NCBI GenBank assembly: GCA_037200525.1
Contig: JBBCGG010000001.1
Span: 1,716,501 to 1,780,500 of the forward strand
Direction: 5' to 3'
DNA from: Methylocella sp.
GTDB taxonomy: Bacteria; Pseudomonadota; Alphaproteobacteria; Rhizobiales; Beijerinckiaceae
Length of the DNA: 64,000 bases
This document shows, piece by piece, positions 37,979-47,323 of this stretch (its first letter is position 1; the number at the start of each line of letters is the position of its first letter). The notes beneath the pieces were generated by a model. The model did no database searches. It had not been told where the DNA came from and was given only the letters and a program-made list of their open reading frames with translations. A program made the translations under genes and the position numbers.

Positions 37979-40171
37979 ATGTTGCCGCGTCGCGCGTTTT
38001 TTGCTTTCGCCCTGGCTCCGAGCCTTGCGCTGGCCGCAGGGTCCGCTCTTGCGGCCGGCACCACGCCAGCTCCGGAAAACGCGGGTGGCTCCGCACCTGC
38101 TCCGCAAGGGGCGGCTGGGGCGGACGAGGTCACTCTCGATCCGATCGAGGTCATTTCCCAGCAGCTCGATCAGGCGCGGCTGCAAATCCAACCAAGTCTC
38201 GGCGCCAGCACCTACAACTTCAATCAGCAGGCGTTGCAGACAGTTCCGCAAGGCGCGAATGCGCCGTTGAACCAGGTGTTTCTGCAAGCGCCGGGCGTCG
38301 CGCAAGACAGTTTCGGTCAGGTCCATGTCCGCGGCGATCACGCCAATGTTCAATTCCGGATCAACGGGGTGGAACTGCCGGAAGGGCTTTCGGTATTCGG
38401 TCAGGCGCTCGAAACCCGCTTCGCTCAGAGCATTTCGCTGCTCACTGGCGCATTGCCGGCGCAATATGGATTCCAGACCGCGGGCGTGCTCGACATTCAA
38501 ACCAAGACCGGCATCACCAACCCCGGCGTCTCGGTTTCGATGTACGGCGGCGGCTTCGGCTGGCTGCAGCCCAGCTTCGAATATGGCGGGCGTCTTGGTT
38601 CGGCCGATTGGTTCGTTACCGGCGACTACATGCAGAACAATCGCGGCATTGAAAACCCCGCGTCCTCGTTCAACGCTCTGCATGACGAGACGCAGCAATG
38701 GCACGGTTTTGCCATTGTGAACGACATTTTGGATCCAGACACCCGCGTCAGCGTGTTCGGCGGCGCCTTCTTCGGCAATTTCCAGCTTCCGAATAATCCG
38801 GGTCAGACGCCATCGCTCGGCTTGAACGTGAATGGAGTCTCGAACGTCAACAGCAGTCTGAGCAATCAGACGCAGACCGAGGCGACGCAGTTTGGCGTGC
38901 TCTCGCTGCAAAAGCACATCGACGCCATCGACACGCAAACGTCGCTGTTCATGCGCAACAGCACGCTCGGCTATAGCCCCGACCCCTTTTCCGATCTGTT
39001 GTTCAACGGCGTCCAGGAGAACGCGACGCGCACCAATCTAGCGGGCGGAGTCCAGGAGGACGCCAGTTGGCGGCTCAACGATAGCCACACGCTGCGCGGC
39101 GGTTTTTTGGTCCAGGTAGAGGGTTCGACGTCCAACACGTCCTCCAATGTGATTCCGCTCGATGCTAACGGCGCGCCCACTTCCAACCAGCCGATCAACG
39201 TCATCGACAACAGCAGCCGGACCGGCCTGATATACGGCGCCTATGTCCAGGACGAATGGCGAATTTCGCGAGCTTTGACGTTGAATTACGGACTCCGCTT
39301 CGACGGCGTCGATGAATTTACGCAGGCGACTCAGGTCAGCCCTCGCATCAACCTGGTCTGGAAGCCGACCGATACGACGACCATACACGCTGGCTATTCG
39401 CGTTACTTCGTCCCGCCGCCGTTCGAACTCGTGTCGTCGAACAGCATTGGCCTCTTCGCCAATACGTCGGGCGCGCCCGCCGTCACCCAGGATTCGACAG
39501 TCAAGGCCGAACGCTCGCATTATTTCGATGTCGGCATCAGTCAAATCGTCCTGCCGGGTTGGACCGTCGGCGTCGACAGCTATTATAAATTGGCGACGGA
39601 TCTGATCGACGAAGGCCAGTTCGGCGCGCCGATCATCCTCTCGGCGTTCAATTACGCGACTGGGCGCGTCGCCGGCGCCGAGTTCACGACCAGTTACGAT
39701 CAGGGACCTTGGTCGCTCTATGGCAATGTCGCGTGGTCGCGCGCGATGGGCGAAAACATTGTCTCGGCGCAGTTCAACTTCGCGCCTGATGAGCTCGCCT
39801 TTATCCAGAATAACTTCATCCACCTCGATCACGACCAGACTTGGACGGCGTCCGGCGGCATCGCTTACACCTTCAACATGGGGACCAAATATCTGACCCG
39901 CGTGTCGATGGATCTCTTGGGGCAAAGCGGCCTTCGCTCCAGTACGCCAACCGTGCCGAACGGCGCGTCCTTGCCTGCCTATGCCGTCGTCAATGCCAGC
40001 ATCGTGCAGAAACTCGATCTCGGCATTGGCGCAGGGACGGAGCTTCGGCTTGACGTTCTAAATCTCACCGATTCCGTCTACGAGATTCGCGACGGCACGG
40101 GCGTTGGCGTCGGCGCGCCGCAATTTGGCATTCGCCGCACGATCCTGGCGGGACTGACCCAGCGCTTTTGA
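37979..40171 (+). CDS. TonB-dependent receptor
   Basis: The 730-residue protein is an outer-membrane receptor. ATG 37979 follows AGGGGA; the longer TTG start adds no signal. It has a signal peptide (FFAFALAPSLALAAGSALAAG), a plug domain at about 45-160 with VFLQAPGVAQDSFGQVHVRG and the NVQFRINGVELPEG segment, and a beta-barrel at about 180-730 that ends in an aromatic residue (the last residues are GLTQRF). The region FDVGISQIVLPGWTVGVDSYYK is typical of the barrel. Substrate is not readable. The gene converges on a copper-chaperone gene, so copper or metallophore uptake is one hypothesis. Confidence 0.9.
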   Translation: MLPRRAFFAFALAPSLALAAGSALAAGTTPAPENAGGSAPAPQGAAGADEVTLDPIEVISQQLDQARLQIQPSLGASTYNFNQQALQTVPQGANAPLNQVFLQAPGVAQDSFGQVHVRGDHANVQFRINGVELPEGLSVFGQALETRFAQSISLLTGALPAQYGFQTAGVLDIQTKTGITNPGVSVSMYGGGFGWLQPSFEYGGRLGSADWFVTGDYMQNNRGIENPASSFNALHDETQQWHGFAIVNDILDPDTRVSVFGGAFFGNFQLPNNPGQTPSLGLNVNGVSNVNSSLSNQTQTEATQFGVLSLQKHIDAIDTQTSLFMRNSTLGYSPDPFSDLLFNGVQENATRTNLAGGVQEDASWRLNDSHTLRGGFLVQVEGSTSNTSSNVIPLDANGAPTSNQPINVIDNSSRTGLIYGAYVQDEWRISRALTLNYGLRFDGVDEFTQATQVSPRINLVWKPTDTTTIHAGYSRYFVPPPFELVSSNSIGLFANTSGAPAVTQDSTVKAERSHYFDVGISQIVLPGWTVGVDSYYKLATDLIDEGQFGAPIILSAFNYATGRVAGAEFTTSYDQGPWSLYGNVAWSRAMGENIVSAQFNFAPDELAFIQNNFIHLDHDQTWTASGGIAYTFNMGTKYLTRVSMDLLGQSGLRSSTPTVPNGASLPAYAVVNASIVQKLDLGIGAGTELRLDVLNLTDSVYEIRDGTGVGVGAPQFGIRRTILAGLTQRF

Positions 40172-40191
40172 AGCTAAACGACGATATGTCG

Positions 40192-40722
40192 CTAATTGTG
40201 ATCGGCGCCCTGATGTCCAGCATCAGTCGCGCCCATCCCCTCCACGACGAAGGTAACGTCGACCGGGCCGGCTTTCTCGAAGGTCAAGGTTCCGGCGAAT
40301 GTCTCGCCCTGTTTGAGCTGGCGCTTCAGATCGAGGAGCATCAGGTGATAAGCACCGGGCGTCAACGCAACCTCGCCGTTGGCCGGAATAGCGACGCCAT
40401 CAGCGAGCGGCCGCATGCTCATGACGCCGTCTTTCATCGTCATCTCGTGAATCCCCGCGCGGCCGGCGACTTCCACCGTAGCTGACACGAGACGGTCCGG
40501 CGCGTCGCCATGATTGCGAATGACGACATAACCGCCGGCGACCTTGGCGTTTGCGGGCGTCGCGCGGGACCAGGGTTGAACGACCTCGATCGAGCCGGCT
40601 TTGAAGTCAAGCGCAAAGGCCTCGCCGGTCGCGCCAAGCAGGGCGATCGATGCGAGAACACAGCGAAATCGACGCTGCAAGGCTCGGGCGCGGCCGAAGC
40701 GAGCAAGAGCAAGAATGGACAT
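40192..40722 (-). CDS. PCu(A)C periplasmic copper chaperone
   Basis: The 176-residue protein delivers Cu(I) in the periplasm, often to cytochrome oxidase. A signal peptide covers about 20-38, with the mature region beginning DFKAGSIEVVQPWSRATP. The copper motif is visible as H92 and M94 (IHEMTMKDGVM), M103 and H126/M128 (AYHLML). Start ATG 40722 has GGAG 8 bases upstream. It converges on the TonB receptor gene with only 20 bases between them. The C-terminus ends in a His-containing tail (DAGHQGADHN) that may add weak metal binding. Confidence 0.9.
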   Translation of the reverse strand: MSILALARFGRARALQRRFRCVLASIALLGATGEAFALDFKAGSIEVVQPWSRATPANAKVAGGYVVIRNHGDAPDRLVSATVEVAGRAGIHEMTMKDGVMSMRPLADGVAIPANGEVALTPGAYHLMLLDLKRQLKQGETFAGTLTFEKAGPVDVTFVVEGMGATDAGHQGADHN

Positions 40723-40862
40723 CAAAATCTCCGCGTATGATAGTGCCCGCGCGAGGACATCGGCGGCGAACGGTCGCAGCCCCAGCGGTTGAGGTTGTCG
40801 CTGCGACGCTGACCCCAAGGCGGCAATCAAAACAGTTAGGCCGTGGCCGTTCCTGTTGTGGC

Positions 40863-41396
40863 TCAATGCCCCTCAAAGCTCATCAGGGTGCGGACTGGAA
40901 CGCCGAGAGCCCTGATCTTGTCGGCGCCGCCGAGGTCGGGCAAATCGATCACGAAGCATGCTGCCACGACATCGGCTCCGATTTTCTTCAATAGTCCGAC
41001 CGCGCCCGTCGCCGTTCCGCCGGTCGCGATGAGATCATCGACGAGGATGACCCTCTGGCCCGCAGCCACGGCGTCATCATGCATCTCCATCTCGTCCAGC
41101 CCGTATTCGAGCGAGTAGGCGATCGAAACCTTGGTGTGAGGCAGTTTGCCTTTCTTGCGGATCGGCACGAAACCGGCGGAAAGTTGATGCGCCACCGCGC
41201 CGCCGAGGATGAATCCGCGCGCCTCGATGCCCGCGACCTTGTCGATCTTGTTGCCAGACCAGGGCTGCACCAATTCATCGATGGCGCGGCGGAAGGCGCG
41301 GGCGTCGCCGAGCAAAGTCGTGATGTCGCGAAACAGGATGCCGGGCTTTGGATAGTCGGGAATGGTCCGGATCGCGCCCTTAAGGTCGAATGTCAT
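40863..41396 (-). CDS. apt: adenine phosphoribosyltransferase
   Basis: The 177-residue protein converts adenine and PRPP to AMP, the purine salvage step. It starts [20 protein letters not shown], and the PRPP-binding motif is [19 protein letters not shown] (about 120-138). The frame continues upstream of the ATG at 41396, but this is the family start and it overlaps the mtnP stop by four bases (ATGA). Pairing with mtnP makes sense, because MtnP releases adenine from methylthioadenosine and Apt recycles it. Confidence 0.95.
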   Translation of the reverse strand: MTFDLKGAIRTIPDYPKPGILFRDITTLLGDARAFRRAIDELVQPWSGNKIDKVAGIEARGFILGGAVAHQLSAGFVPIRKKGKLPHTKVSIAYSLEYGLDEMEMHDDAVAAGQRVILVDDLIATGGTATGAVGLLKKIGADVVAACFVIDLPDLGGADKIRALGVPVRTLMSFEGH

Positions 41397-42268
41397 GAAT
41401 GATTGACCCGCTGCATGATCGCCTCCAGTTTTTTCATGAGTTCGGGATCGCGCGCGGAGGGCGACGTCAGAATTGCATGATCGAGCGCGCGGTCCGATCC
41501 GATCGGGCAGGGCTGATGCGTCGCCGGGAAGTCGCGCAACAGCCGCGCCAGGAGCCTCGAGGCGTTGCCGGCGTTGGCTTGAACGACCTTGATCACCGAG
41601 GCGACGTCGACATTGTCGTGCTGCGGATGCCAACAATCGTAATCGGTGACCATGGCTATCGTCGCATAGGAAATTTCCGCCTCGCGCGCGAGCTTGGCTT
41701 CGGGCATGGCGGTCATGCCGATCACGTCATAGCCCGCCGTCTTGTAGCCTTGCGATTCGGCGAGCGAGGAGAATTGAGGGCCTTCCATGCAGACATAGGT
41801 TCCGCCGTCCACGCAGGCGATGTCCTCCTCTTCAGCCGCCGCGGCGATGCGGGCGCGCAACAAAGGGGCGATGGGATGGGCCATCGAGACGTGAGCGACG
41901 CAGCCATTGCCGAAAAACGAGCTTTGCCGCGCAAACGTCCGATCGACGAACTGATCCACCAGGACAAAGAGGCCAGGATAGAGTGTGTCCTTGAAAGAGC
42001 CGCAGGCGGATACCGACACGATATCAGTGACGCCGGCGCGCTTTAGCGCGTCGATATTGGCGTGATAATTAATGCCGGACGGCGATAGCCTATGTCCGCG
42101 CCCATGGCGAGGCAGGAACACCGCCTGCGTCGCGCCGATGCGGCCAAAACGCAGCGCGTCGGAGGGCTCGCCCCAAGGCGTTGCGACATATTCTTCGCGG
42201 ACGTCTTCAAGACCCGGGAGATCGTAGACGCCCGATCCTCCGATGATTCCTATCATTGCTTTAGTCAT
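41393..42268 (-). CDS. mtnP: S-methyl-5'-thioadenosine phosphorylase
   Basis: The 291-residue protein phosphorolytically cleaves methylthioadenosine, a by-product of polyamine and SAM metabolism. [19 protein letters not shown] is the family start with the phosphate-binding GGSG, and [37 protein letters not shown] and the catalytic-site VTDYDCWH are conserved. It is translationally coupled to apt. An inverted repeat lies just upstream of the ATG (42291-42308). Confidence 0.95.
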   Translation of the reverse strand: MTKAMIGIIGGSGVYDLPGLEDVREEYVATPWGEPSDALRFGRIGATQAVFLPRHGRGHRLSPSGINYHANIDALKRAGVTDIVSVSACGSFKDTLYPGLFVLVDQFVDRTFARQSSFFGNGCVAHVSMAHPIAPLLRARIAAAAEEEDIACVDGGTYVCMEGPQFSSLAESQGYKTAGYDVIGMTAMPEAKLAREAEISYATIAMVTDYDCWHPQHDNVDVASVIKVVQANAGNASRLLARLLRDFPATHQPCPIGSDRALDHAILTSPSARDPELMKKLEAIMQRVNHS

Positions 42269-42290
42269 GCGAGCTCCGGCTTCTTGAACG

Positions 42291-42308
42291 GCGCAGTTTT
42301 AACTGCGC
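42291..42308. repeat. inverted repeat upstream of mtnP
   Basis: GCGCAGTT and AACTGCGC, perfect 8-base arms, are separated by two bases. It lies 23 bases before the mtnP ATG. It could be an operator, or could end the transcript of the DUF3455 gene. No T-run supports a terminator. Confidence 0.35.
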
Positions 42309-42379
42309 TGGCGGGGCGCGCAAGAGGGAGGATCAAGAGGTCGGAGTTCGCGGTATGGCGCGTTCGTCGCCGGGCTTAA

Positions 42380-42889
42380 TCAGGGCGCATAGAACTGATA
42401 GGTCGCCGAATAGCGAATCCGCGCAATATCGCCCTGATTATGGCTATCGCAGCCGTCGGCCGGCTCGCTGCCGCCCTTTGTATCGATCCGGCGGACATAG
42501 GTGACGTTGGAAAGCTGCCCGTAGGTCCCAGCATGGGAATTGACCTTGAGAAGCAGCCACGCAATGGAGTCTGCTTTTGGCGAATCTTTCTTGCCGACGC
42601 CTTCGCCCGTGATGGCCGAGCCATCGCCAAGCGTCCACATCGGCCCCTTGCCGTGGGTGCCGATCTCCCGCCCGCGAGCGTTGAAAAGCGTGGCGGCCGG
42701 TCCGTCGAAGACCCAGGCGAAGCCTTTTTCCTTGGCTGTGCAGACGTAAACCTGGACGCCGTCGGCATAGGCCTCAAGCGCGAGTTTTGTTCCAGATGGC
42801 GCGGCGAGCGCGTCGACCGCCAAAGCTTGCTCTATAAAACCTGCGGCGATAAAGCTCCCCAGAGCAATAGCGATGGCAATTCTTTTCAT
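42380..42889 (-). CDS. DUF3455 family secreted protein
   Basis: The 169-residue protein has a signal peptide (IAIAIALGSFIAAGFIEQALA) and a body matching the DUF3455 family: LEAYADGVQVYVCTAKEKG, then WVFDGPAATLFNARGREIG and HGKGPMWTLGDGSAITGEG. The family is common in soil bacteria and has no known function. ATG 42889 follows GGAGAACG; the open frame runs further upstream without meaning. It precedes mtnP on the same strand, with 111 bases between, including an inverted repeat. Confidence 0.8.
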   Translation of the reverse strand: MKRIAIAIALGSFIAAGFIEQALAVDALAAPSGTKLALEAYADGVQVYVCTAKEKGFAWVFDGPAATLFNARGREIGTHGKGPMWTLGDGSAITGEGVGKKDSPKADSIAWLLLKVNSHAGTYGQLSNVTYVRRIDTKGGSEPADGCDSHNQGDIARIRYSATYQFYAP

Positions 42890-43088
42890 CTTTCGTTCTC
42901 CATTGCCAACGCTCGCTGGCGTAGACAAACCTACCGTAAGCTTGTCCGCCGCGCCAGCCTGCGAATCAATCAATCCCTTGTCATAGGCGCAGGAGCAAGC
43001 CCTTGACGGCTGCGGCCAAGACCCTGCACGCTGATCGAACCGGGCGGCGCCATCGGGGGGCGAGACGCCGTAGCTGGAATCCGCGCAT

Positions 43089-44225
43089 GTGTTTGATTTT
43101 GAAGTCCGAAGCCGCAAAAACCAAGGCCTTGCTGTGAGCTGGTCGCCGCAGCAGGAAGGCGCGCTTGCGGCCGTCGCGGCATGGCTGAAGCGCGGCGAGC
43201 CGCAGGTTTTCCGGCTGTTTGGCTATGCCGGCGTCGGCAAGACGACGCTCGCCAGGCAACTTGCCGAGGATACGGAGGGGGAGGTCGCCTTCGCCGCCTT
43301 CACCGGCAAGGCGGCGCTGGTGCTGCGCTCCAAGGGCTGCAAGGATGCGCGCACCATCCATAGCCTGATCTACCGCCCGCGCGAGGTTGACGCGGAGGAG
43401 CCGACTTTCGTTTTGAACGAGGAAAGCAATGTCGCCAAGGCGAGCCTCGTCATCATCGACGAGTGCTCGATGGTCGACGCCGAACTTGGCCGCGATCTTT
43501 TGTCGTTCGGCAAGCCTGTGCTCGTTCTTGGCGATCCGGCGCAATTGCCGCCGGTTCGCGGCGGCGGCTTTTTCACCGAGGCCGAGCCCGATGTGATGCT
43601 GACCGAAGTGCATCGCCAGGCGGCGGACAATCCGATCATTCAGATGTCGATGCTGGTGCGCGAGGGCGGCCGCCTTCATCTCGGGGCTTATGGCGAAAGC
43701 CGGGTGATCGAGCGTCGCGACATCGATTCAGCGGCGGTGACGGCGAGCGATCAGGTGCTGGTCGGGTTGAACCGCACGCGTCGATCGTACAACAAAAGAA
43801 TGCGCGAACTGTTCGGCCATGAGTCGGAGTTTCCGGAGGCCGGCGATAAATTGGTCTGCCTCAAGAACGACAAGACCAAAGGTCTCCTCAACGGCGGCAT
43901 CTGGATGGTGAAAACCACTGGGACGACGCGCAAGAAGAAACTCGCGCTGAACGTCGTGCCGGAGGATGATCCGACGCGCAAGCCGCTCCGCATCGGCGTG
44001 CTGCCGGAGTTTTTCCAAGGCGGCGAAGAGAGCCTCTTGCCAAAGGCGCGGCGGGAATCCGACGAATTCGATTACGGCTATGCGCTGACGGTCCACAAGG
44101 CGCAGGGCTCGCAATGGAATTCGGTGGTGCTGTTCGATGAAAGCGGCGCTTTTCGCGAGCATCGCAATCGTTGGCTCTATACCGGCATCACCCGCGCGGC
44201 CCAGCGGCTGACGGTCGTCGTCTGA
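43089..44225 (+). CDS. RecD-like ATP-dependent DNA helicase
   Basis: The 378-residue protein is a superfamily 1B helicase of the AAA_30/RecD2-like type without the large N-terminal domain. Walker A is GYAGVGKTT, the motif II box is IIDECSMV, the PPVRGGGFF region follows motif III, and the C-terminal UvrD-like part ends with YALTVHKAQGSQW and LYTGITRAA. Start is GTG 43089 (VFDFEVRSRK), because no better ATG exists in frame. Its stop overlaps the following ATG (TGATG). Such short members may act in DNA repair; this is inference. Confidence 0.88.
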   Translation: MFDFEVRSRKNQGLAVSWSPQQEGALAAVAAWLKRGEPQVFRLFGYAGVGKTTLARQLAEDTEGEVAFAAFTGKAALVLRSKGCKDARTIHSLIYRPREVDAEEPTFVLNEESNVAKASLVIIDECSMVDAELGRDLLSFGKPVLVLGDPAQLPPVRGGGFFTEAEPDVMLTEVHRQAADNPIIQMSMLVREGGRLHLGAYGESRVIERRDIDSAAVTASDQVLVGLNRTRRSYNKRMRELFGHESEFPEAGDKLVCLKNDKTKGLLNGGIWMVKTTGTTRKKKLALNVVPEDDPTRKPLRIGVLPEFFQGGEESLLPKARRESDEFDYGYALTVHKAQGSQWNSVVLFDESGAFREHRNRWLYTGITRAAQRLTVVV

Positions 44226-45151
44226 TGGATGCGAGGCGGCAGTTTTCGCGTCGCGGCGTCTTGCTGGCTTCGCTCGCGACGCTTTTTGCGCCCCGCGCTT
44301 TGGCCGGCGCGCCTGTCGTCGTCGGTTCGAAACTCGATCTTGAAGGCGCTCTGCTTGGGCAGATGATGCTGCTGACGCTGGCGCGCGCCGGCGTTCCGAC
44401 AGTCAATCAGCTGCAAATAGGGCCGACCGCGATTCTGCGGCAAGCCTTGCTGTCCGGCGCGGTTGATCTTTGCGTCGAATATACGGGCAATGCGGCGTTC
44501 TTCTTTCATCAAGAGGCTGATCCAGTGTGGAAGAACGCCGCCGCCGGCTACGCTCGCGCGGCGGCGCTGGACTATGCGCAAAACCGCCTCGTCTGGTTGC
44601 CGCCGGCGCCGGCGGACAATGCTTGGGTCATCGCCATTCCAAACGCGCTGGCCCGCGCCAAGAATTTACGGACGCTGGCGGATTTCGCAGGTTTTGTTCG
44701 CGCCGGAAACAGGATCAAACTGGCGGCTTCCGCCGAATTCGTCGAGAGCGAGGCCGGCCTTCCCGCTTTTGAATCGACCTATGATTTTAGGCTGGACGAG
44801 ACGCAGCTTCTGGTTTTATCCGGCGGCGAAACCACAGCGACGATGAAGGCCGCAGCCGATGGAATTTCGGGCGTCAATGCGGCCATGGCCTATGGCGCCG
44901 ATGGCGGCCTTGCAGCCCTTGATCTTCATGCGCTGGAGGATCCTCGCCACGCCGAGCCCGTCTATGCGCCAGCGCCAGTGGTGCGGGAGGCGACGCTTTT
45001 AGCCTATCCGCAGATAGCGGCTGTTTTGGCGCCTGTCTTCGCTCGTCTTGATCTCGAAACTCTGCGCGGTCTGAACGAGAAAGTGGCGGTCGAGGGGGAG
45101 GACGCCAGCGTCGTCGCGCGACGATATTTGATCGAGCGAGACTTGCTGTGA
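44225..45151 (+). CDS. osmoprotectant ABC transporter, substrate-binding protein
   Basis: The 308-residue protein has a Tat/Sec-like signal (RRQFSRRGVLLASLATL), then an OpuAC/OsmF-type binding domain: VVVGSKLDLEGALLGQMML, PTAILRQALLSGAVDLCVEYTGNA and LDAYGADGGLAALDLH-like C-terminal lobe. Twin arginines at the start suggest possible Tat export. It should bind glycine betaine, choline or a related quaternary amine in the periplasm. Start ATG 44225 overlaps the helicase stop; the permease start overlaps its own stop, so the set is an operon. Confidence 0.88.
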   Translation: MDARRQFSRRGVLLASLATLFAPRALAGAPVVVGSKLDLEGALLGQMMLLTLARAGVPTVNQLQIGPTAILRQALLSGAVDLCVEYTGNAAFFFHQEADPVWKNAAAGYARAAALDYAQNRLVWLPPAPADNAWVIAIPNALARAKNLRTLADFAGFVRAGNRIKLAASAEFVESEAGLPAFESTYDFRLDETQLLVLSGGETTATMKAAADGISGVNAAMAYGADGGLAALDLHALEDPRHAEPVYAPAPVVREATLLAYPQIAAVLAPVFARLDLETLRGLNEKVAVEGEDASVVARRYLIERDLL

Positions 45152-46350
45152 GGCCGCGCGCGCTGCTGGGAATTCATGCGAGAATTCATGACCGCGTGCT
45201 GTTGACGCTCTGCTGCTTCGGCGCCGTCGCACTTGCCTTCTGCGGTTTCTTGAGTCACGCCAACAACGCTCTCGTCAATGGCGTTGCTTTGCCTCTTTGG
45301 CGCGCTCCCGCGCTGGAAACTGCGACCGTAATTCTCAGCCTCGCTGGCCTCGCGCTCTTATCTTTCGCAGCACACGTGAAGGCGCGCTCTTTCGCGACCT
45401 TGCTCGTCGGCACGGCGCTGCTCTGGGCTTGCCTTTCCGGGGCCGGGCGGCTCGCCGATCAACTCGCGCAAACCGGCTCGCCGGCGGCGCGCATTTCGCT
45501 TGGCGCCGCCTTCTGGGTTTTGCTCGCCGTCGCTTTTCTCGCGATGCTCGACGCCGCGCAGCGGGCCAACCTCTCTCTTTCCGCGCAAATCGGCCTTGGG
45601 GCTGCGCTGGCGGGCGGTTTCGCGCTTATGGCGCAGGCAAGGAGTTTCTCTAACCTCGCGCTGGCCAGAGAATTCTTCGATCATCGCGCCATATTCATGC
45701 GCGAACTAGGCCGCCATCTCAGCCTCGTCGGCGCAGCCATTTTTTTCGCGCTGCTTGTCAGCATTCCGCTGACTGCGATCGTCGTGCGCCGGCGGCCTGC
45801 GCGGGGCGTCGTCTTCGCGGTTCTTGGCGTCGTCCAGACGATACCCTCGATCGCCCTGTTTGGCGTCTTGATCGCGCCGCTTTCGGCGCTCAGCGCGCAT
45901 TGGCCGGTTTTGGGCAGCCTCGGAATCGACGGAATCGGCGCAGCGCCCGCCATCATCGCCCTGACGCTCTATTCATTGCCGCCTTTGGTCCGAAGTTTTT
46001 ACACCGGCTTCGCAGAGGTCGCTGAGGACGTGAAAGACGCCGCCATCGGCATGGGCTTTGACGCCCGCGCGTTATTCTTGAGCGTTGAATTGCCGCTGGC
46101 GCTGCCGGCGCTGATTTCAGGATTGCGCGTCGTCGCGATCCAGGCGATCGGCCTTGCCGCCGTCGCCGCCCTCATCGGCGCGGGCGGCCTTGGCGTCTTC
46201 GTGTTTCAGGGCATCGGACAATATGCGCTCGAACTTGTGCTCTTGGGCGCAATCCCGATCATTCTCCTCGCGCTCGCCGCCGATTTTCTCTTTCAAATGC
46301 TGCTTGCTGCGGCAAGACGAAGCCTATCGTCCGCGGAATTGCTGAGATAG
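45148..46350 (+). CDS. osmoprotectant ABC transporter, permease (YehW-like)
   Basis: The 400-residue protein has extra N-terminal helices (about 1-150) before the standard permease domain at about 185-395. The EAA-type loop is visible near GFAEVAEDVKDAAIGMGFDARAL, the part that docks on the ATPase. Start is GTG 45148, four bases inside the previous gene. It would form the channel for the binding protein's ligand. The additional N-terminal region is the usual YehW/OsmW layout. 37 bases separate it from the ATPase gene. Confidence 0.88.
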   Translation: MRPRALLGIHARIHDRVLLTLCCFGAVALAFCGFLSHANNALVNGVALPLWRAPALETATVILSLAGLALLSFAAHVKARSFATLLVGTALLWACLSGAGRLADQLAQTGSPAARISLGAAFWVLLAVAFLAMLDAAQRANLSLSAQIGLGAALAGGFALMAQARSFSNLALAREFFDHRAIFMRELGRHLSLVGAAIFFALLVSIPLTAIVVRRRPARGVVFAVLGVVQTIPSIALFGVLIAPLSALSAHWPVLGSLGIDGIGAAPAIIALTLYSLPPLVRSFYTGFAEVAEDVKDAAIGMGFDARALFLSVELPLALPALISGLRVVAIQAIGLAAVAALIGAGGLGVFVFQGIGQYALELVLLGAIPIILLALAADFLFQMLLAAARRSLSSAELLR

Positions 46351-46387
46351 TCCGCGCCGCTGTGCTGGGCGTCAAACGGAGAAGAAC

Positions 46388-47323
46388 ATGATCGCGTTGC
46401 GCCATGTGTCGAAGTTTTTTGGCCCCTCGTCGGCGGTCGAAGATTTTTCGCTGCGCATTGAGGCCGGCGCCTTTTTCGTTTTTGTCGGGCCCTCCGGCTG
46501 CGGCAAGTCCACTGTGCTGCGCATGATCAACGCGATGATCGAGGCTGATCGCGGAACGATCGAAATTCGCGGGAAAGACATCAGCGCCCTCGACAAAGTC
46601 GAGCTACGGCGAGGCATTGGCTATGTGATCCAATCCGGCGGCCTTTTTCCGCATTGGAGCATCGCCGAAAACATCGAGGCTGTGCCGCGCCTGCTTGGTT
46701 GGAATCGAGGCAAAATCGACGCGCGCGTCGAGGAGATCGTCGGTCTCCTGCAAATCGATCGCAGCCTTCTGGCGCGCTATCCGCGACAATTATCGGGCGG
46801 TCAGCAGCAGCGCATCGGCGTCGCCCGTGCGCTTGCCGCCGATCCAGACATCATCCTGATGGACGAGCCTTTCGCCGCCCTCGATCCGGTCAGCCGCGCA
46901 AATCTGCAAGACGAATTGCGTCGTCTGCATGCCCAAAGCGACAAGACGATTGTCTTTGTCACGCATGACATGGATGAGGCTCTGCGTCTCGCCACTGACG
47001 TGTTGGTGATGAACAAGGGCCGCGTAGTTCAGACAGGCGCGCCGGCGCAGATCCTGCTGCATCCAGCAAATGATTTTGTCCGCGCTTTTCTGGGTCGCGA
47101 GGCTTTGGGGTTTCGCTTGCTCGACTTTGTGAAAGTCGGCGAACGCGCCGCTCCGGGCTCCGGCTCCCTCGGCGCAACGATCAAAGCGTCAGCCAGTCTC
47201 AAGGATGCGCTGAACCTCATGCTCGAACGTCATCACGCGCGCCTTCATGTCGTGGATGATAATGGCGCGAGCCTCGGGGAAATCGACATTGCCGATATTG
47301 TCGCGGGCCATCATGCGAATTGA
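46388..47323 (+). CDS. osmoprotectant ABC transporter, ATP-binding protein with CBS-like tail
   Basis: The 311-residue protein has Walker A GPSGCGKST, the signature LSGGQQQR and Walker B ILMDEPFAALDP, with Q-loop VIQSGGLFPHWS. The C-terminal 90 residues (SLKDALNLMLERHHARLHV, then NGASLGEIDIADIVAGH) look like a partial CBS domain, as in OpuCA/ProV-like ATPases that sense ionic strength. GGAGAAG precedes the ATG. It energises uptake through the two permeases of this locus. The second permease gene lies 1.9 kb further on. Confidence 0.92.
   Translation: MIALRHVSKFFGPSSAVEDFSLRIEAGAFFVFVGPSGCGKSTVLRMINAMIEADRGTIEIRGKDISALDKVELRRGIGYVIQSGGLFPHWSIAENIEAVPRLLGWNRGKIDARVEEIVGLLQIDRSLLARYPRQLSGGQQQRIGVARALAADPDIILMDEPFAALDPVSRANLQDELRRLHAQSDKTIVFVTHDMDEALRLATDVLVMNKGRVVQTGAPAQILLHPANDFVRAFLGREALGFRLLDFVKVGERAAPGSGSLGATIKASASLKDALNLMLERHHARLHVVDDNGASLGEIDIADIVAGHHAN

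Noticed and set aside
37952-38938. Long minus-strand frame of 328 residues opposite the TonB receptor
   Set aside because: It is antisense to a well-supported barrel protein; the sequence is Arg/Glu-rich and low-complexity, as expected of a GC-rich shadow frame.
39038-39925. Second long minus-strand frame opposite the TonB receptor
   Set aside because: Same reason: composition and position fit an antisense artefact, with no recognisable domain.
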